Under the pieces are notes generated by a model. That model did not search any database, had not been told where the DNA came from, and saw only the letters and a list, made by a program, of their open reading frames with translations. A stretch of DNA of 64,000 nt from Oceanococcus sp. (GTDB lineage: Bacteria > Pseudomonadota > Gammaproteobacteria > Nevskiales > Oceanococcaceae): NCBI GenBank assembly GCA_030147945.1, contig JASBUL010000096.1:1-64000 (forward strand), given 5' to 3'. Position 1 is the stretch's first letter, and each line of letters begins with the position of its first letter. The position numbers and the translations under genes were made by a program. This document shows, one piece after another, positions 16,529 to 28,137 of the stretch.

Positions 16529-17259
16529 GCCGCAACCCCCTGGGCTTCGACCAGCTTGCCCTTGTCCAGATGCAGGGTCTGGCGTGCCGCCTCGGCCGCC
16601 TTGGGATCATGCGTGACCATCACGATGGTCTTGCCGTGATCGCGGTTCAGCACCTGCAACAGATTGAGAATTTCGTCAGCCGTGCTGCGATCCAGATCAC
16701 CGGTGGGTTCGTCGCAGACCAAAAGGTCAGGATCGCCCACCAGCGCGCGTGCAATCGCGACACGCTGGGCCTGACCACCCGACAGCTCCGATGGCTTGTG
16801 CCGCGCCCGGTCGGCCAGACCGACCACATCCAGCGCGGTGGCCACATGCTTGCGGCGCTGCGCCTTGGACAGCTTGGTCAACAGCAGCGGCACCTCCACG
16901 TTCTTTTCGGCACTGAGCACACCGAGCAGGTTGTAGAACTGAAAGACGAAGCCGACATGGTGGGCACGCCAACGCGCCAGTTGCCCTCCGGACATCTGAT
17001 CCAGCCGTGCATCACCCACGGTGATGCTGCCGCGTGTCGGCTTGTCCAGCCCGCCGACCAGATTCAGCAGGGTCGACTTGCCCGAGCCCGACGGACCCAT
17101 CAGGGCGAGAAAGTCGCCGCGCTCGATATTCAGATTCAGCGCATCCAGTACCGCAATGTCCTGATTGCCCCGGCGGTAGCTTTTGGCCACGCCCTCAAGT
17201 CTTACCAAGGTTTCTGCCACATCAATCTCCCCAAACCGTTCCTTGTTCACAATGCGCAA
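16525..17259 (-). CDS. ABC transporter ATP-binding protein, MacB/LolD-like
   Basis: A 244-residue ATPase with Walker A GPSGSGKST (55-63), signature LSGGQAQR and Walker B LLVCDEPTGDLD. It most resembles ATPases of the LolD/MacB group, which power mechanotransmission rather than classical transport. The first few residues before VAETLVRLEGV may be dispensable, since an alternative start exists there. The gene begins five bases after the adaptor gene and overlaps the first permease by four. Confidence 0.94.
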   Translation of the reverse strand: MRIVNKERFGEIDVAETLVRLEGVAKSYRRGNQDIAVLDALNLNIERGDFLALMGPSGSGKSTLLNLVGGLDKPTRGSITVGDARLDQMSGGQLARWRAHHVGFVFQFYNLLGVLSAEKNVEVPLLLTKLSKAQRRKHVATALDVVGLADRARHKPSELSGGQAQRVAIARALVGDPDLLVCDEPTGDLDRSTADEILNLLQVLNRDHGKTIVMVTHDPKAAEAARQTLHLDKGKLVEAQGVAA

Positions 17260-17264
17260 CGCGC

Positions 17265-18491
17265 TCAGTCAGCCTTGCGCACGGCCATGCCATCCTCAAA
17301 CACCACGTCCTCTAACGGCAACGCGACCTGATCACCGGCGCTCAAGCCCGCGCTGATCAGCTGTCGCTCGCCCTGTCGTCCGGCCAAACCCACCGCGCGC
17401 CGTTCCAGGCTGCCGTCGCGCCACACATAAACCAGCGCACGCCCGCCTTGCGTGATCACCGCCTGCTGCGGCACCGAGACCAGCCGTTGTGGGCGCGCAC
17501 TGTCGTCTTGGGTTTCCGACAAAAAGGCCACCCGCACCCCCATGTCCGGCAGCACGCGGGCGTCCTGTTCAAGCAGCTCGATGCGCACGCGCACGGTGGC
17601 CTTGGTGCGATCCGCTGCAGGCACCACCGCAATCACCCGCGCCGGGATGGTCCAGTCCGGATAGGCATTGAGCCGCGCGTTGACGTTTTGACCCGCCTGC
17701 ACCCGGTTGATGAAGTTTTCATTCACATCAACCTCGATCTCCAGCGAAGTCATATCCACCAAGGTGGCCACACCGGTGCGGGTGTAGCCGCTACCTGCAG
17801 AGATCGGTGAAATCATCTCGCCAGGCTGCGCCGCCTTGACCGTGACCACGCCGGCAAACGGCGCGCGAATGACGTGGTCGTCAAGCACTTCCTGCTGCAC
17901 CTGGCGATTACCGGCCGCCACCGCAACCTCACGGATCAAGCGGGCGCGGCGGGCGATCTGACTGTCCAGCTCGGCCTGCACTGCATCCACATCGGCATCT
18001 GACGCCGCATTGCGCTGACGCAGCTCAACAATACGGCGGCGGCGTTTGCGCACTTCGGTGATCAGCGCATCGACCTCGGCCAATACCGCATCGGCGGCGG
18101 CTTCCTGTGCGGCGGCCAACGCCAGCTGCGCCCGCGCATTGTCGTCATCCAGCCGCGCCAGCACCTGATCCTGTTCGACCCGCACACCTTCCTCGACCAG
18201 CACCTCGCGCACCTGCCCGGTGATCTGCGCGGATACCGTGGCCTGACGGCGGGCGATCACGTAACCCGACGCATCCAGCACCGAGGCGGCTGCTTGCCCA
18301 CCCTGCGCCTGTTCGGTCTGCGCGGTCACCAGTTCAACCTGCGGTGCGTTGTCGTGCAGCAACCACCACAGCAGCGCCGCCAGCACCAATGCACTGACGA
18401 TGAGCAATGGCCACAACCACGGCCGGCTGTTGTCATGCTGGGTGTCGCGATCGATTTTGAGTTGCCCCAACAACTCGGATTTGTCATTCAT
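17265..18491 (-). CDS. Efflux periplasmic adaptor (HlyD/MacA family)
   Basis: A 408-residue membrane-fusion protein. A single N-terminal membrane helix (residues about 24-43) is followed by lipoyl halves flanking an alpha-helical hairpin rich in Ala, Glu and Arg (about 115-190), a beta-barrel and a C-terminal membrane-proximal domain. It would connect the inner-membrane permeases to an outer-membrane channel. The ATG at 18491 is chosen because the upstream in-frame 68 residues are low-quality and precede no ribosome-binding site. It is the first gene of the leftward operon. Confidence 0.92.
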   Translation of the reverse strand: MNDKSELLGQLKIDRDTQHDNSRPWLWPLLIVSALVLAALLWWLLHDNAPQVELVTAQTEQAQGGQAAASVLDASGYVIARRQATVSAQITGQVREVLVEEGVRVEQDQVLARLDDDNARAQLALAAAQEAAADAVLAEVDALITEVRKRRRRIVELRQRNAASDADVDAVQAELDSQIARRARLIREVAVAAGNRQVQQEVLDDHVIRAPFAGVVTVKAAQPGEMISPISAGSGYTRTGVATLVDMTSLEIEVDVNENFINRVQAGQNVNARLNAYPDWTIPARVIAVVPAADRTKATVRVRIELLEQDARVLPDMGVRVAFLSETQDDSARPQRLVSVPQQAVITQGGRALVYVWRDGSLERRAVGLAGRQGERQLISAGLSAGDQVALPLEDVVFEDGMAVRKAD

Positions 18492-18699
18492 CCTTGAGAG
18501 TCCCCGCGGCCATCGTGGCGACGACCATCCCCGTGTTATCGAAGGAACCCAAGCATAATCGACATCGCGCGCACGTGCTGTGACAGCCAGGCGAGGTGCC
18601 GGCGCGGGATCACAGACACAAAAAAACCGACAAGCAAGCCGGTTGGACACAGCACTGTGGACGCGGGCAACAACACCCCAAAAAGCAGCGCCCACAAAA

Positions 18700-18721
18700 A
18701 TGCCGGCACGAAGGCCGGCAT
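18700..18721 (-). terminator. Intrinsic terminator of tRNA-Asn (possibly bidirectional)
   Basis: ATGCCGGC (18700-18707) pairs with GCCGGCAT (18714-18721) across a six-base loop. A/T runs flank both sides, so it can act leftwards after the tRNA and perhaps rightwards. Confidence 0.85.
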
Positions 18722-18733
18722 CTTTGTTTTATA

Positions 18734-18809
<76 letters not shown>

Positions 18810-18826
18810 ACGCTGTAGAGCGCGGC

Positions 18827-18855
18827 ATTATAGGGATGTCATCTCGTCGCAACAA
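18827..18855 (-). promoter_or_regulatory. tRNA-Asn promoter
   Basis: On the minus strand TTGTTG (18855-18850) and a perfect TATAAT (18832-18827) are separated by 17 bases, about 17 bases upstream of the tRNA. It lies between the aminotransferase stop and the tRNA. Confidence 0.75.
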
Positions 18856-18882
18856 CCCCGTAACGCAACTTTATTGAACGGT

Positions 18883-20067
18883 TTACTGAATCGCCTTTGA
18901 AATCCGTTCAATAGCGGCCTTGAGCGTGTCCAAACCGGTGGCGTAGGACAGGCGCATATGACCCGGTGTGCCAAAGGCTGAGCCCGGCACCAGCGCAACA
19001 CCGGCCTTCTCCAGCAGGTACTCGCCAAGCTGGATGTCGTTGTCGACACCATCCAGCGCCGCAATTACACCGGAGAAGTCCGGAAACGCATAGAAGGTGC
19101 CATCAGATGGCAGGCAGCTGACGCCAGGCAGCGCATTGAGCGCTTCAACCACGTAATCGTGGCGTTGCTTGAAGGCGACAACCATCTCGCCCACACAGGC
19201 CTGATCACCATTCAGCGCAGCGACCGCAGCAGCCTGCGAAATCGAGGCCGGGTTGGAGGTGCTCTGCGACTGGATCTTGCTCATCGCCTTGATCACGTCG
19301 GCCGGGCCTGCGGCATAGCCAATACGCCAGCCGGTCATCGAGTAAGCCTTGGACACACCGTTGAGCACGAAGGTGCGCTCGTACAGGTCCGGGGCCACGG
19401 TGACGATGTTGTTGAAGCCTTCATCGGTCCACAGAATGTGCTCGTACATGTCATCTGTGGCGATGTAGATCTGCGGGTGCTTGCGCAGCACCTCGGCCAG
19501 AGCGGCAAACTCGGCCTTGGTGTAGGCCTTGCCACTGGGATTGGACGGGCTGTTCAACACCAGCAGTTTGGTCTTGGGCGTAATCGCCGCTTCCAGCTGC
19601 TGCGCGGTGATCTTCAGATCGGTCGCGGTGCTGGTTTCCAGCACCACCGGCGTGCCATTGGCCACCAGCACCATGTCCGGGTACGACACCCAGTACGGCG
19701 CCGGAATGATCACTTCATCGCCGGCATTGAGCATGGCCAGGGCCAGATTGAAGAAGCTCTGCTTGCCACCACAGGACACCAGAATCTGGTCCGCGCTGTA
19801 GTCCAGGCCATTGTCACGCTTGAACTTGTTGATGACCGCCTGCTTGAGTTCGGGGGTGCCACCCACCGGCGTATACTTGGTCTTTCCGTTGCTGATCGCC
19901 TCGATGGCGGCCTTTTTGATGTGCTCCGGCGTGTCGAAATCCGGTTCACCGGCGCCCAGACCAATGACATCATGGCCTGCTGCGCGCAATTCGGCGGCGC
20001 GGGCAGTGACGGCGAGAGTTGGGGAGGGTTTGATGCGCTGAACGCGCTGGGAAAGAACGCTGCTCAC
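18883..20067 (-). CDS. Class I pyridoxal-phosphate aminotransferase (aspartate aminotransferase-like)
   Basis: A 394-residue aminotransferase of the bacterial subgroup Ib. The PLP lysine is Lys240 in [28 protein letters not shown] supplies the substrate-binding Asn, and the N-terminus [24 protein letters not shown] is characteristic. It converts aspartate and 2-oxoglutarate to oxaloacetate and glutamate. The GTG at 20067 fits homologous N-termini; the ATG at 20103 would leave only nine bases to the divergent uvrB start. The uvrB and aminotransferase promoters must therefore overlap. Confidence 0.9.
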   Translation of the reverse strand: MSSVLSQRVQRIKPSPTLAVTARAAELRAAGHDVIGLGAGEPDFDTPEHIKKAAIEAISNGKTKYTPVGGTPELKQAVINKFKRDNGLDYSADQILVSCGGKQSFFNLALAMLNAGDEVIIPAPYWVSYPDMVLVANGTPVVLETSTATDLKITAQQLEAAITPKTKLLVLNSPSNPSGKAYTKAEFAALAEVLRKHPQIYIATDDMYEHILWTDEGFNNIVTVAPDLYERTFVLNGVSKAYSMTGWRIGYAAGPADVIKAMSKIQSQSTSNPASISQAAAVAALNGDQACVGEMVVAFKQRHDYVVEALNALPGVSCLPSDGTFYAFPDFSGVIAALDGVDNDIQLGEYLLEKAGVALVPGSAFGTPGHMRLSYATGLDTLKAAIERISKAIQ

Positions 20068-20112
20068 GGGCTGCTCATTAAGGAAAACGGAACCCGAAAT
20101 CATACGGAAATC

Positions 20113-22137
<2,025 letters not shown>

Positions 22138-22208
22138 CGCGCAGGCCATGCTAGTCGCCCGGATGCGAATCATGCTGCGCCCCGTGCCTTACAACTCAGG
22201 ATCTGTGT

Positions 22209-23258
22209 ATGACGCTGCCCCAGTGGCTGGGTGATTTTGTCCCCCTGCTGATCAATCTTGGCCTGGTTACCCTGCTGCTGGGTGCCCTGCACATGTGGAT
22301 GCACCGGCATCAGCCGGCCGACCCGGACGCACACCTGCCACGCCAGATGATGGTGCTGGGCGCCTGGGCGCTGGCCCTTTTGCTGACCATCCTGGCGCTG
22401 CCCATTTCCGACACCACACGCGGTCAGGTACTCAGTCTGATCGGTGTGGTCATCACCGCCCTGATCGCGCTGTCATCCACCACCCTGGTGGCCAACATGA
22501 TGGCCGGGTTGCTGCTGCGCATCGTCAACAGTTTCCGCCCCGGTGATTTCATCCGCGTGGGCGAGCATTTCGGACGCGTCTCGGAACGCGGCCTGTTCCA
22601 CACCGAAATGCAGACTGAAGACCGCGATCTGATGACCCTGCCGAACATGCACCTGATCACCAATCCGGTGACGGTTGTGCACGACACCGGCACCATCATC
22701 TCGGCCACGGTCTCGCTGGGCTACGACGTGCACCGCAAGCAGATCGAAAAACTGCTCAAGCAGGCCGCCGCCGACGCAGAACTGAATGACGCGTTCGTGC
22801 AGATTCTGGAGCTGGGCGATTTTTCAGTGCTGTATCGCATCGCCGGACGCCTGGATGACGTGAGCAGCCTGATCACCGCGCGCTCACGCCTGCGCGCCTG
22901 CATGCTCGACACCCTGCACGACGCGGGGGTGGAAATTGTCTCGCCCACATTCATGAACCAGCGGCCGCAGACAGATGGCCAGAAAGCCATCCCGCGCCCC
23001 GAACGCAAGACCCTACTGGCCGATGAAGAGGAACCGCAGACCAAGGTCGAGGACATGGTGTTCGACAAGGCCGAACAGGCCAGCCAAGAAACCCAGCGGC
23101 GCAAGCGCATCGACGAGATCAAGCAAAGCCTGAGTCAGATGACGGAGGCGCAGAAAGACTCGCCGGAACGCCGCGCCCTGGAACAGGAACTCAACAGCTT
23201 GCTGGCCGAAGAGGAACAGGCCAACGCGCAGGACAAATCGGCCCAGCCCGCCAGCTAA
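22209..23258 (+). CDS. MscS-family mechanosensitive channel protein
   Basis: A 349-residue protein with about three N-terminal membrane helices (residues 10-30, 47-66 and the pore-lining segment near 75-105) and the MscS beta domain FRPGDFIRVGEHFGRVSERGLFHTEMQ. A charged C-terminal tail (about 255-349) rich in Glu, Gln and Lys probably forms a coiled coil and has no counterpart in E. coli MscS. The role is release of solutes under hypo-osmotic stress or signalling. CAGGAT precedes the start. Its stop overlaps the convergent YitT gene by four bases. Confidence 0.9.
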   Translation: MTLPQWLGDFVPLLINLGLVTLLLGALHMWMHRHQPADPDAHLPRQMMVLGAWALALLLTILALPISDTTRGQVLSLIGVVITALIALSSTTLVANMMAGLLLRIVNSFRPGDFIRVGEHFGRVSERGLFHTEMQTEDRDLMTLPNMHLITNPVTVVHDTGTIISATVSLGYDVHRKQIEKLLKQAAADAELNDAFVQILELGDFSVLYRIAGRLDDVSSLITARSRLRACMLDTLHDAGVEIVSPTFMNQRPQTDGQKAIPRPERKTLLADEEEPQTKVEDMVFDKAEQASQETQRRKRIDEIKQSLSQMTEAQKDSPERRALEQELNSLLAEEEQANAQDKSAQPAS

Positions 23259-23878
23259 AGCCCCATGTAACGGCCGGGCTTGTGATTCATCGCCAGCACC
23301 AGCCCGGCCACCACCGCGCCAAGCACCGAATAGCCCAGCTGGGTGGGCGCCAGCACGAACAGTGAACCGAACAGGATCGACATGTCGATGGCGATCTGCA
23401 CCTTGCCGGCGCTGATCTGATGTTTGTCCTGCATGTACACGGCGAGGATGTTGACCCCGCCCACACTGGCGCCGTGGCGCACAAAGGCCAGCGCCCCCAT
23501 GCCGATAAGCAGACCACCACCGATGGCCGAGTACACCGGGGCAATCGCCTCGATGCGCAGCAGTAGCGGCATCACATGGATGTGCACGCTGATCAGCAAC
23601 ACCGCCAGCGTCGATTTGAGCGCGAAACGCATTCCCATACGCCACAACGCAAGCACGAAAAAAGGCAGATTGGCGACGAAGAACATCGCGCCGATGCTCC
23701 AGCCGGTCAGGTAGTGGAGCAGAAACGACAGCCCCGCCGTGCCACCGGTCATCTGACCGTTGGCCTGGAGCAGAACAATACCCAGCGCCACCAGATTGGT
23801 ACCCAGGATGAAACCCTGAATGTCATCCAGCCAGCTGTGAGGCGTGGGCTGCGCGCGCAGCCCGGCAGAACTATTCAT
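23255..23878 (-). CDS. YitT family (DUF161) membrane protein
   Basis: A 207-residue integral membrane protein with five to six helices. The segments NGQMTGGTAGLSFLLHYLTG and VRHGASVGGVNILAVYMQ, containing the repeated GG-T/V-G pattern, match the DUF161 repeat. Function is not established. The ATG at 23878 is selected because an upstream 40-residue extension is Arg-rich and overlaps the start region of the cytochrome stop. No transport partner is adjacent. Confidence 0.85.
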   Translation of the reverse strand: MNSSAGLRAQPTPHSWLDDIQGFILGTNLVALGIVLLQANGQMTGGTAGLSFLLHYLTGWSIGAMFFVANLPFFVLALWRMGMRFALKSTLAVLLISVHIHVMPLLLRIEAIAPVYSAIGGGLLIGMGALAFVRHGASVGGVNILAVYMQDKHQISAGKVQIAIDMSILFGSLFVLAPTQLGYSVLGAVVAGLVLAMNHKPGRYMGL

Positions 23879-23945
23879 AACAGTACAATGCTTGAGGGAT
23901 GCTGTCTCAAGCAATAATCCGGCCAGTTCCACCTGAGCGTACCGG

Positions 23946-25793
23946 CTAGCGCGCAACCTCCACCGGCGACACCGCACTGGCCTCATTGCCCCAGGCATTG
24001 CGCACGTAGGTCAGCACGGCAGCCATGTCTTCGGCACTGAGCTGATGGGCGAACGGCGGCATACCAAAGGGATAAGGCCGGCCCTGCGTGCTGGGCGGGT
24101 AACCACCAAACTTGAGGCTGCGCATGGCATTGCCCGGTGTCGCGCTCAACACCGCATCATTGCCCCGCAATGCAGGGAAAACCAGCGCCTCGCCCTGCCC
24201 GTCCGAACCATGGCAATCGGCACAGTGCTGCTCGTACAGTTGCGCCCCCTGGGTCATCTGGCGGCTCTTCAACGCTGCGCTCACGGCCAGCGACTGCACT
24301 GTTGTCGGGGCCACTTCCGGCAGACTGTCCAGATAGCTGACCATGGCCTGGATATCGGCATCGCTCAGATGCTGCAGGCTGTCCTTGACCACCTGCGCCA
24401 TGGGCCCGCTGGCGACCCGATGCGCCGCGCTGCCGTGTTTGAGCACTGCGGCCAGATCCGCGCGCTGCTCGGCGTCGCGGCTGCGTGCCAAAGGTGGTGC
24501 GTACCACGCCCTGTCGGGGAGCAGGCTACCGGCAAAGGTGCGCGTGGGTTGCAGTCCGCCCAGGGCATTGCGACTGCCGTGACAGGCACTGCAATGGCCC
24601 AGGCCCTCGACCAGGTAACGTCCTCGATTCCAGGCCGCATCCTGCGATGGATCCTCGCTGTACGGCTGGGCATCGAAATACAGCCAGCGCCACACCCGAA
24701 GGGCCAGTTGCGTATTGAACGGGAAGCGCAACTGATGTGGCGGTGGCGCCTGTGTAACCGCGGGCACGCTGCGCAGATAGCTCCACATGGCATCGCTGTC
24801 AGCCCGCGTCAGCATGCTGTAGTGGGTGTACGGAAACGCCGGATAGAGCAAACGTCCATCCCGGCTGACCCCTTGTGTCAGTGCACGCCAGAACTCATCC
24901 GCAGACCACTCGCCCAGACCGGTCTTGCGATCAGCAGTGAGGTTGCTGCTGTAGACCGCTCCGAACGGCGTATCGATGGCCCGCCCGCCGCTTAACGGCG
25001 CCCCGCCCTGTGCGGTATGACAGCCGGCACAGTTGCCGGCGCGGACCAGATAGGCGCCGTGCTGAAGCTGCTCATCCGCGCTCTCGGGCATACGCGTGGC
25101 TGGCTCATCCGAACTCTGGGCAAAGCAACGCAAGGGCAACTCATGGTCGTTCGCCGGCGCCGGACTCTCGTGGCTGCTGGCCGGACGGCTGGCCAGCCAC
25201 TGGGCCACCTCGGTGATCTGTTGCGCACTCATGCGCCGCGCAATCTCGCCCATGCAATCCGGCTCATCGGCACGGCGTACACCTTCACGCCAAGCCCCGA
25301 GTTGGGCCGTGATGTATTCCGCGTCCAGCCCGGTCAAGCCGGGTATTGCAGGCAGCACGCCATGCAGATCCTGACCATGGCAGTCGACACAGGCCGGCAG
25401 CTGAGCCGCTTCATCGCCCTGCTCCACCAGTCGCTGCGTCGCGGCCATGCGCTGCGGCGCCAAAGCTTGACTAGCAGGGGCAACCCGCGGGCTTTGCTGG
25501 GCGTAATAGCGCGCCATGTGCCACAGGTAGTCATCGCTCAGCGGCGCCAGCAAAGCCGCCATCACACGGTGCTCACGTCGACCATCGCGAAAATGCTGCA
25601 ACTGGTTGAACAGATAGTGCGCCGGCTTGCCCGCAATGGACGGGTAATACGCTTCGGTTTGCGAACGCCCTTGCTCACCATGACAGGCCGCACACGGCTC
25701 AAGGCGCTCGTCCATGCGCTCCAGCGCGTGCACTGACGGACTGAGCATGACCAGCAGCACGGCGATGAACCGTATTGAAACCAGGGTGCGCAC
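23946..25793 (-). CDS. Pentaheme c-type cytochrome, c4-like plus alcohol-dehydrogenase-type triheme fusion
   Basis: A 615-residue periplasmic protein with five heme sites: CAACH 34-38, CVDCH 135-139, CAGCH 255-259, CSACH 401-405 and CADCH 524-528. The first two lie in about 100-residue units like diheme cytochrome c4; the last three reproduce the layout of the triheme subunit of membrane alcohol/gluconate dehydrogenases. The GTG at 25793 has AAGG eight bases upstream and gives a standard signal peptide ending SVHA; longer in-frame starts were rejected. No flavin or quinoprotein dehydrogenase subunit is adjacent, so its electron donor is unknown. Confidence 0.9.
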   Translation of the reverse strand: MRTLVSIRFIAVLLVMLSPSVHALERMDERLEPCAACHGEQGRSQTEAYYPSIAGKPAHYLFNQLQHFRDGRREHRVMAALLAPLSDDYLWHMARYYAQQSPRVAPASQALAPQRMAATQRLVEQGDEAAQLPACVDCHGQDLHGVLPAIPGLTGLDAEYITAQLGAWREGVRRADEPDCMGEIARRMSAQQITEVAQWLASRPASSHESPAPANDHELPLRCFAQSSDEPATRMPESADEQLQHGAYLVRAGNCAGCHTAQGGAPLSGGRAIDTPFGAVYSSNLTADRKTGLGEWSADEFWRALTQGVSRDGRLLYPAFPYTHYSMLTRADSDAMWSYLRSVPAVTQAPPPHQLRFPFNTQLALRVWRWLYFDAQPYSEDPSQDAAWNRGRYLVEGLGHCSACHGSRNALGGLQPTRTFAGSLLPDRAWYAPPLARSRDAEQRADLAAVLKHGSAAHRVASGPMAQVVKDSLQHLSDADIQAMVSYLDSLPEVAPTTVQSLAVSAALKSRQMTQGAQLYEQHCADCHGSDGQGEALVFPALRGNDAVLSATPGNAMRSLKFGGYPPSTQGRPYPFGMPPFAHQLSAEDMAAVLTYVRNAWGNEASAVSPVEVAR

Positions 25794-25981
25794 TCGATTG
25801 CCTTCGTTCTTCAAATGATCCACACCAGCATGCCGCAATGCGACGTGGCGTGGTGTCATCAGCTCGGTTTGATTTTTGTGTAACAGATGATCGTCTGTAA
25901 CAGGTTTTCCGGCACAAGCTGCATCTTCACCCGAGTCCGCGCGAGGCGCAGGCTGTAGGCTCACTTATGCCAGAGACACGC

Positions 25982-26200
25982 ATGACATCGCCCCCACCAC
26001 CATCCCAACGCCCCTCCCTGTGGGAAGTGACCCGCAGCGTTGCCGCCGCATTCTTCGGCGTGCAAAGCTCGCGCCAGCGCAAACGCGACTTCACCCACGG
26101 CAACCCTTTGCATTATCTGATCGTGGGCCTGCTGATGACCCTGCTGGTGTCGGGCCTGTTCTGGGCCGCGGTTAAGCTGGCCTTGCGCTACGCGGCCTGA
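25982..26200 (+). CDS. DUF2970 small membrane protein
   Basis: A 72-residue protein. The core SVAAAFFGVQSSRQRKRDF matches the DUF2970 signature, followed by one membrane helix (HYLIVGLLMTLLVSGLFWAAV). Function is unknown; such proteins are found near respiratory genes in Beta- and Gammaproteobacteria. The ATG at 25982 has AGAGAC upstream; an alternative start at 25967 adds five residues. It is divergent from the pentaheme cytochrome and its 3' end overlaps the convergent MocR gene by 13 bases. Confidence 0.85.
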   Translation: MTSPPPPSQRPSLWEVTRSVAAAFFGVQSSRQRKRDFTHGNPLHYLIVGLLMTLLVSGLFWAAVKLALRYAA

Positions 26201-27612
26201 GTGCCGGCCAGCTCCGCAGCTTGCTGGCCCAGCCATTTCAGCGCCCGATTGATCCGTCGGTCCTCCGGATGCCCATAGTTCAGCCGCAAGGCATGTGAAA
26301 AATCTTCACGCGCGCAGAAAATCGCACCCGGCGCAACGCTGATGTTGTGGGCCAGTGCGCGCTGGTGCAGCACCAGCGTATCGACCGTGCGTGGCAGCTC
26401 CAGCCAGGCAAAGTAGCCGCCCTGAGGCACGGTAACCCGTGTGCCCTCGGGGAAAAAGTCACGCACCGCCTCAAGCAAGGCGTCGCGACCGTCCTGCAAA
26501 GCCGCACGAAACGTTTTGAGATGACGGTCGTAATCCGCTTCGTCGAGGTAATCCTCCAGCGCCACCTGCGGCGGCAACGCGGTGCTCAGCGTCGTACCCA
26601 GCTTGAGCTGCTGTACGACATCGGCATAGCGGCCGGCGGCCGCCCAGCCGACCCGATATCCCGGCGCCAGACACTTGGAAAACGAACTGCAGTGCAGCAC
26701 ACCGCCCTCACGATCAAAGGCCTTGGCCGGGCGCGGACGATGGCCATCGAAATAAATTTCGCCGTACACGTCGTCTTCGATCAGGGGCACGTTGTGCGCG
26801 GCCAGCAAACGCACCAGGGCCTGCTTGTTGGCATCGCTCATACACGCACCGGTGGGATTCTGAAAATTGGTCATCAGCCAGCAGGCCGCCGGTTGCTGAC
26901 GTTGCAATACATTTTCCAGCGCCTGCAGATCCACCCCGCCAGCCGGGTCGGTGGCAACTTCCAGGGCACGCAAACCGAGGCGCTGTATGGTCTGCAGGGC
27001 GGCATAGAAGGTTGGCGATTCGATCACCACGCTATCGCCGGGCCGGGTAACCGCCTGCAGGCACAGATTCAGGCCTTCCAGCGCGCCGTCCGTCACGATC
27101 AGCTCCTGCGCATCGAGCGCGATGCCACTGATCTGGTAACGCAGGGCCAACTGCTGACGCAGGCGTGCACTGCCCGGCGTCAGATCGGTCACCGCGCGCC
27201 ATGGATCAAGACGCTTCATGGCCCGGTTCATGGAGCGCGCCAGGCGTGCCATCGGAAACAAGGTCGGGCTGGGAAACGCTGAGCCCAGAGGAATCACCTC
27301 AGGCGTTTTCGAGGCGTAAAGAATGTCGTGAATGAAATCGCCCTTGTGCACGGGCGTGGCCCGTGCCACCGGTCGTGAACGCTGCGGCTGCGGCAACGGT
27401 GCAGGCACGCGCTGAGCCACGAAGAATCCCGAACGTGGGCGGGCCACAATCAAGCCGCGGGCCTCCAGACGGTGATAAGCCTTGAGCACGGTTACCGGAC
27501 TGAGCCCCCGCTGAGCGCCCAATTCGCGCACCGATGGCAGGCGTTGACCCGGCGCCAGTTCGCCCCCATATATCAAACGCGCGATATCGTCGGCATATTC
27601 CTTGTACTTCAC
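26188..27612 (-). CDS. MocR-type transcriptional regulator (GntR helix-turn-helix plus aminotransferase domain)
   Basis: A 474-residue fusion of an N-terminal GntR winged helix (residues about 5-70, LPSVRELGAQRGLSPVTVLKAYHRLEARGL) and a fold-type I aminotransferase domain. The PLP lysine lies in SSFSKCLAPGYRVGW and NFQNPTGA is present. MocR proteins sense PLP or amino acid derivatives and usually control an adjacent gene. The GTG at 27612 starts VKYKEYADDIARLI, as expected of the family; a start at 27660 would add 16 residues. It is divergent from rnk, a candidate target by position only. Confidence 0.9.
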   Translation of the reverse strand: MKYKEYADDIARLIYGGELAPGQRLPSVRELGAQRGLSPVTVLKAYHRLEARGLIVARPRSGFFVAQRVPAPLPQPQRSRPVARATPVHKGDFIHDILYASKTPEVIPLGSAFPSPTLFPMARLARSMNRAMKRLDPWRAVTDLTPGSARLRQQLALRYQISGIALDAQELIVTDGALEGLNLCLQAVTRPGDSVVIESPTFYAALQTIQRLGLRALEVATDPAGGVDLQALENVLQRQQPAACWLMTNFQNPTGACMSDANKQALVRLLAAHNVPLIEDDVYGEIYFDGHRPRPAKAFDREGGVLHCSSFSKCLAPGYRVGWAAAGRYADVVQQLKLGTTLSTALPPQVALEDYLDEADYDRHLKTFRAALQDGRDALLEAVRDFFPEGTRVTVPQGGYFAWLELPRTVDTLVLHQRALAHNISVAPGAIFCAREDFSHALRLNYGHPEDRRINRALKWLGQQAAELAGTQAA

Positions 27613-27723
27613 GCGAGCATCTACTTTTCGGTCTGCGGATCGGGTAGTGTCGCACCCCATTCACCACCCAACTGGGGTTCTGACTTTTTTGTGTCCCTTG
27701 CGGGCACCTCAGGAGCTTTGATC

Positions 27724-28137
27724 ATGGCAGCAAGACCAGACATCGTCATTTCCAGCCTCGACGCCGACCGCCTGGAGGCTGTGCTGTACAGCAACAGTGG
27801 TAAAACCGTTCCCGGCCGCGACGATCTGCTGGCCGAGCTGGAGCGCGCCGAGATCGTTGCCCCCGAACAGATTCCTCCCAATGTGGTGACCATGAACTCC
27901 AAGGTGCGCTTCAAGGCCGACGCCACCGGGGCGACCTTCTGCTACACCCTGGTGTATCCGGACAAGGTTGACGACAGCGGTGAAACCTTGTCGATCCTGG
28001 CCCCCATAGGCAGCGCGCTGCTGGGGCTGGCCGAAGGCGAAAGTATTGAGTGGCCGAGCCCCGACGGGCGCACGCTGAGCGTCACCATCGACGAAATTCT
28101 TTACCAGCCGGAACGCGCCGGCGATCTGCACCGCTAA
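27724..28137 (+). CDS. rnk: Nucleoside diphosphate kinase regulator (GreA/GreB-like C-terminal domain)
   Basis: A 137-residue Rnk protein with an N-terminal short coiled coil and a C-terminal FKBP-like Gre domain (VRFKADATGATFCYTLVYPD and SILAPIGSALLGLAEGESIEW). Rnk binds RNA polymerase and affects nucleotide pools in Pseudomonas. AGGAG at 27711-27715 gives ideal spacing to the ATG. It is divergent from the MocR gene, and its stop overlaps the convergent TRIC gene by four bases. Confidence 0.93.
   Translation: MAARPDIVISSLDADRLEAVLYSNSGKTVPGRDDLLAELERAEIVAPEQIPPNVVTMNSKVRFKADATGATFCYTLVYPDKVDDSGETLSILAPIGSALLGLAEGESIEWPSPDGRTLSVTIDEILYQPERAGDLHR

Noticed and set aside
19159..20112. Extension of the uvrB frame upstream by 318 codons
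   Set aside because: Antisense to the aminotransferase; UvrB starts at [12 protein letters not shown].
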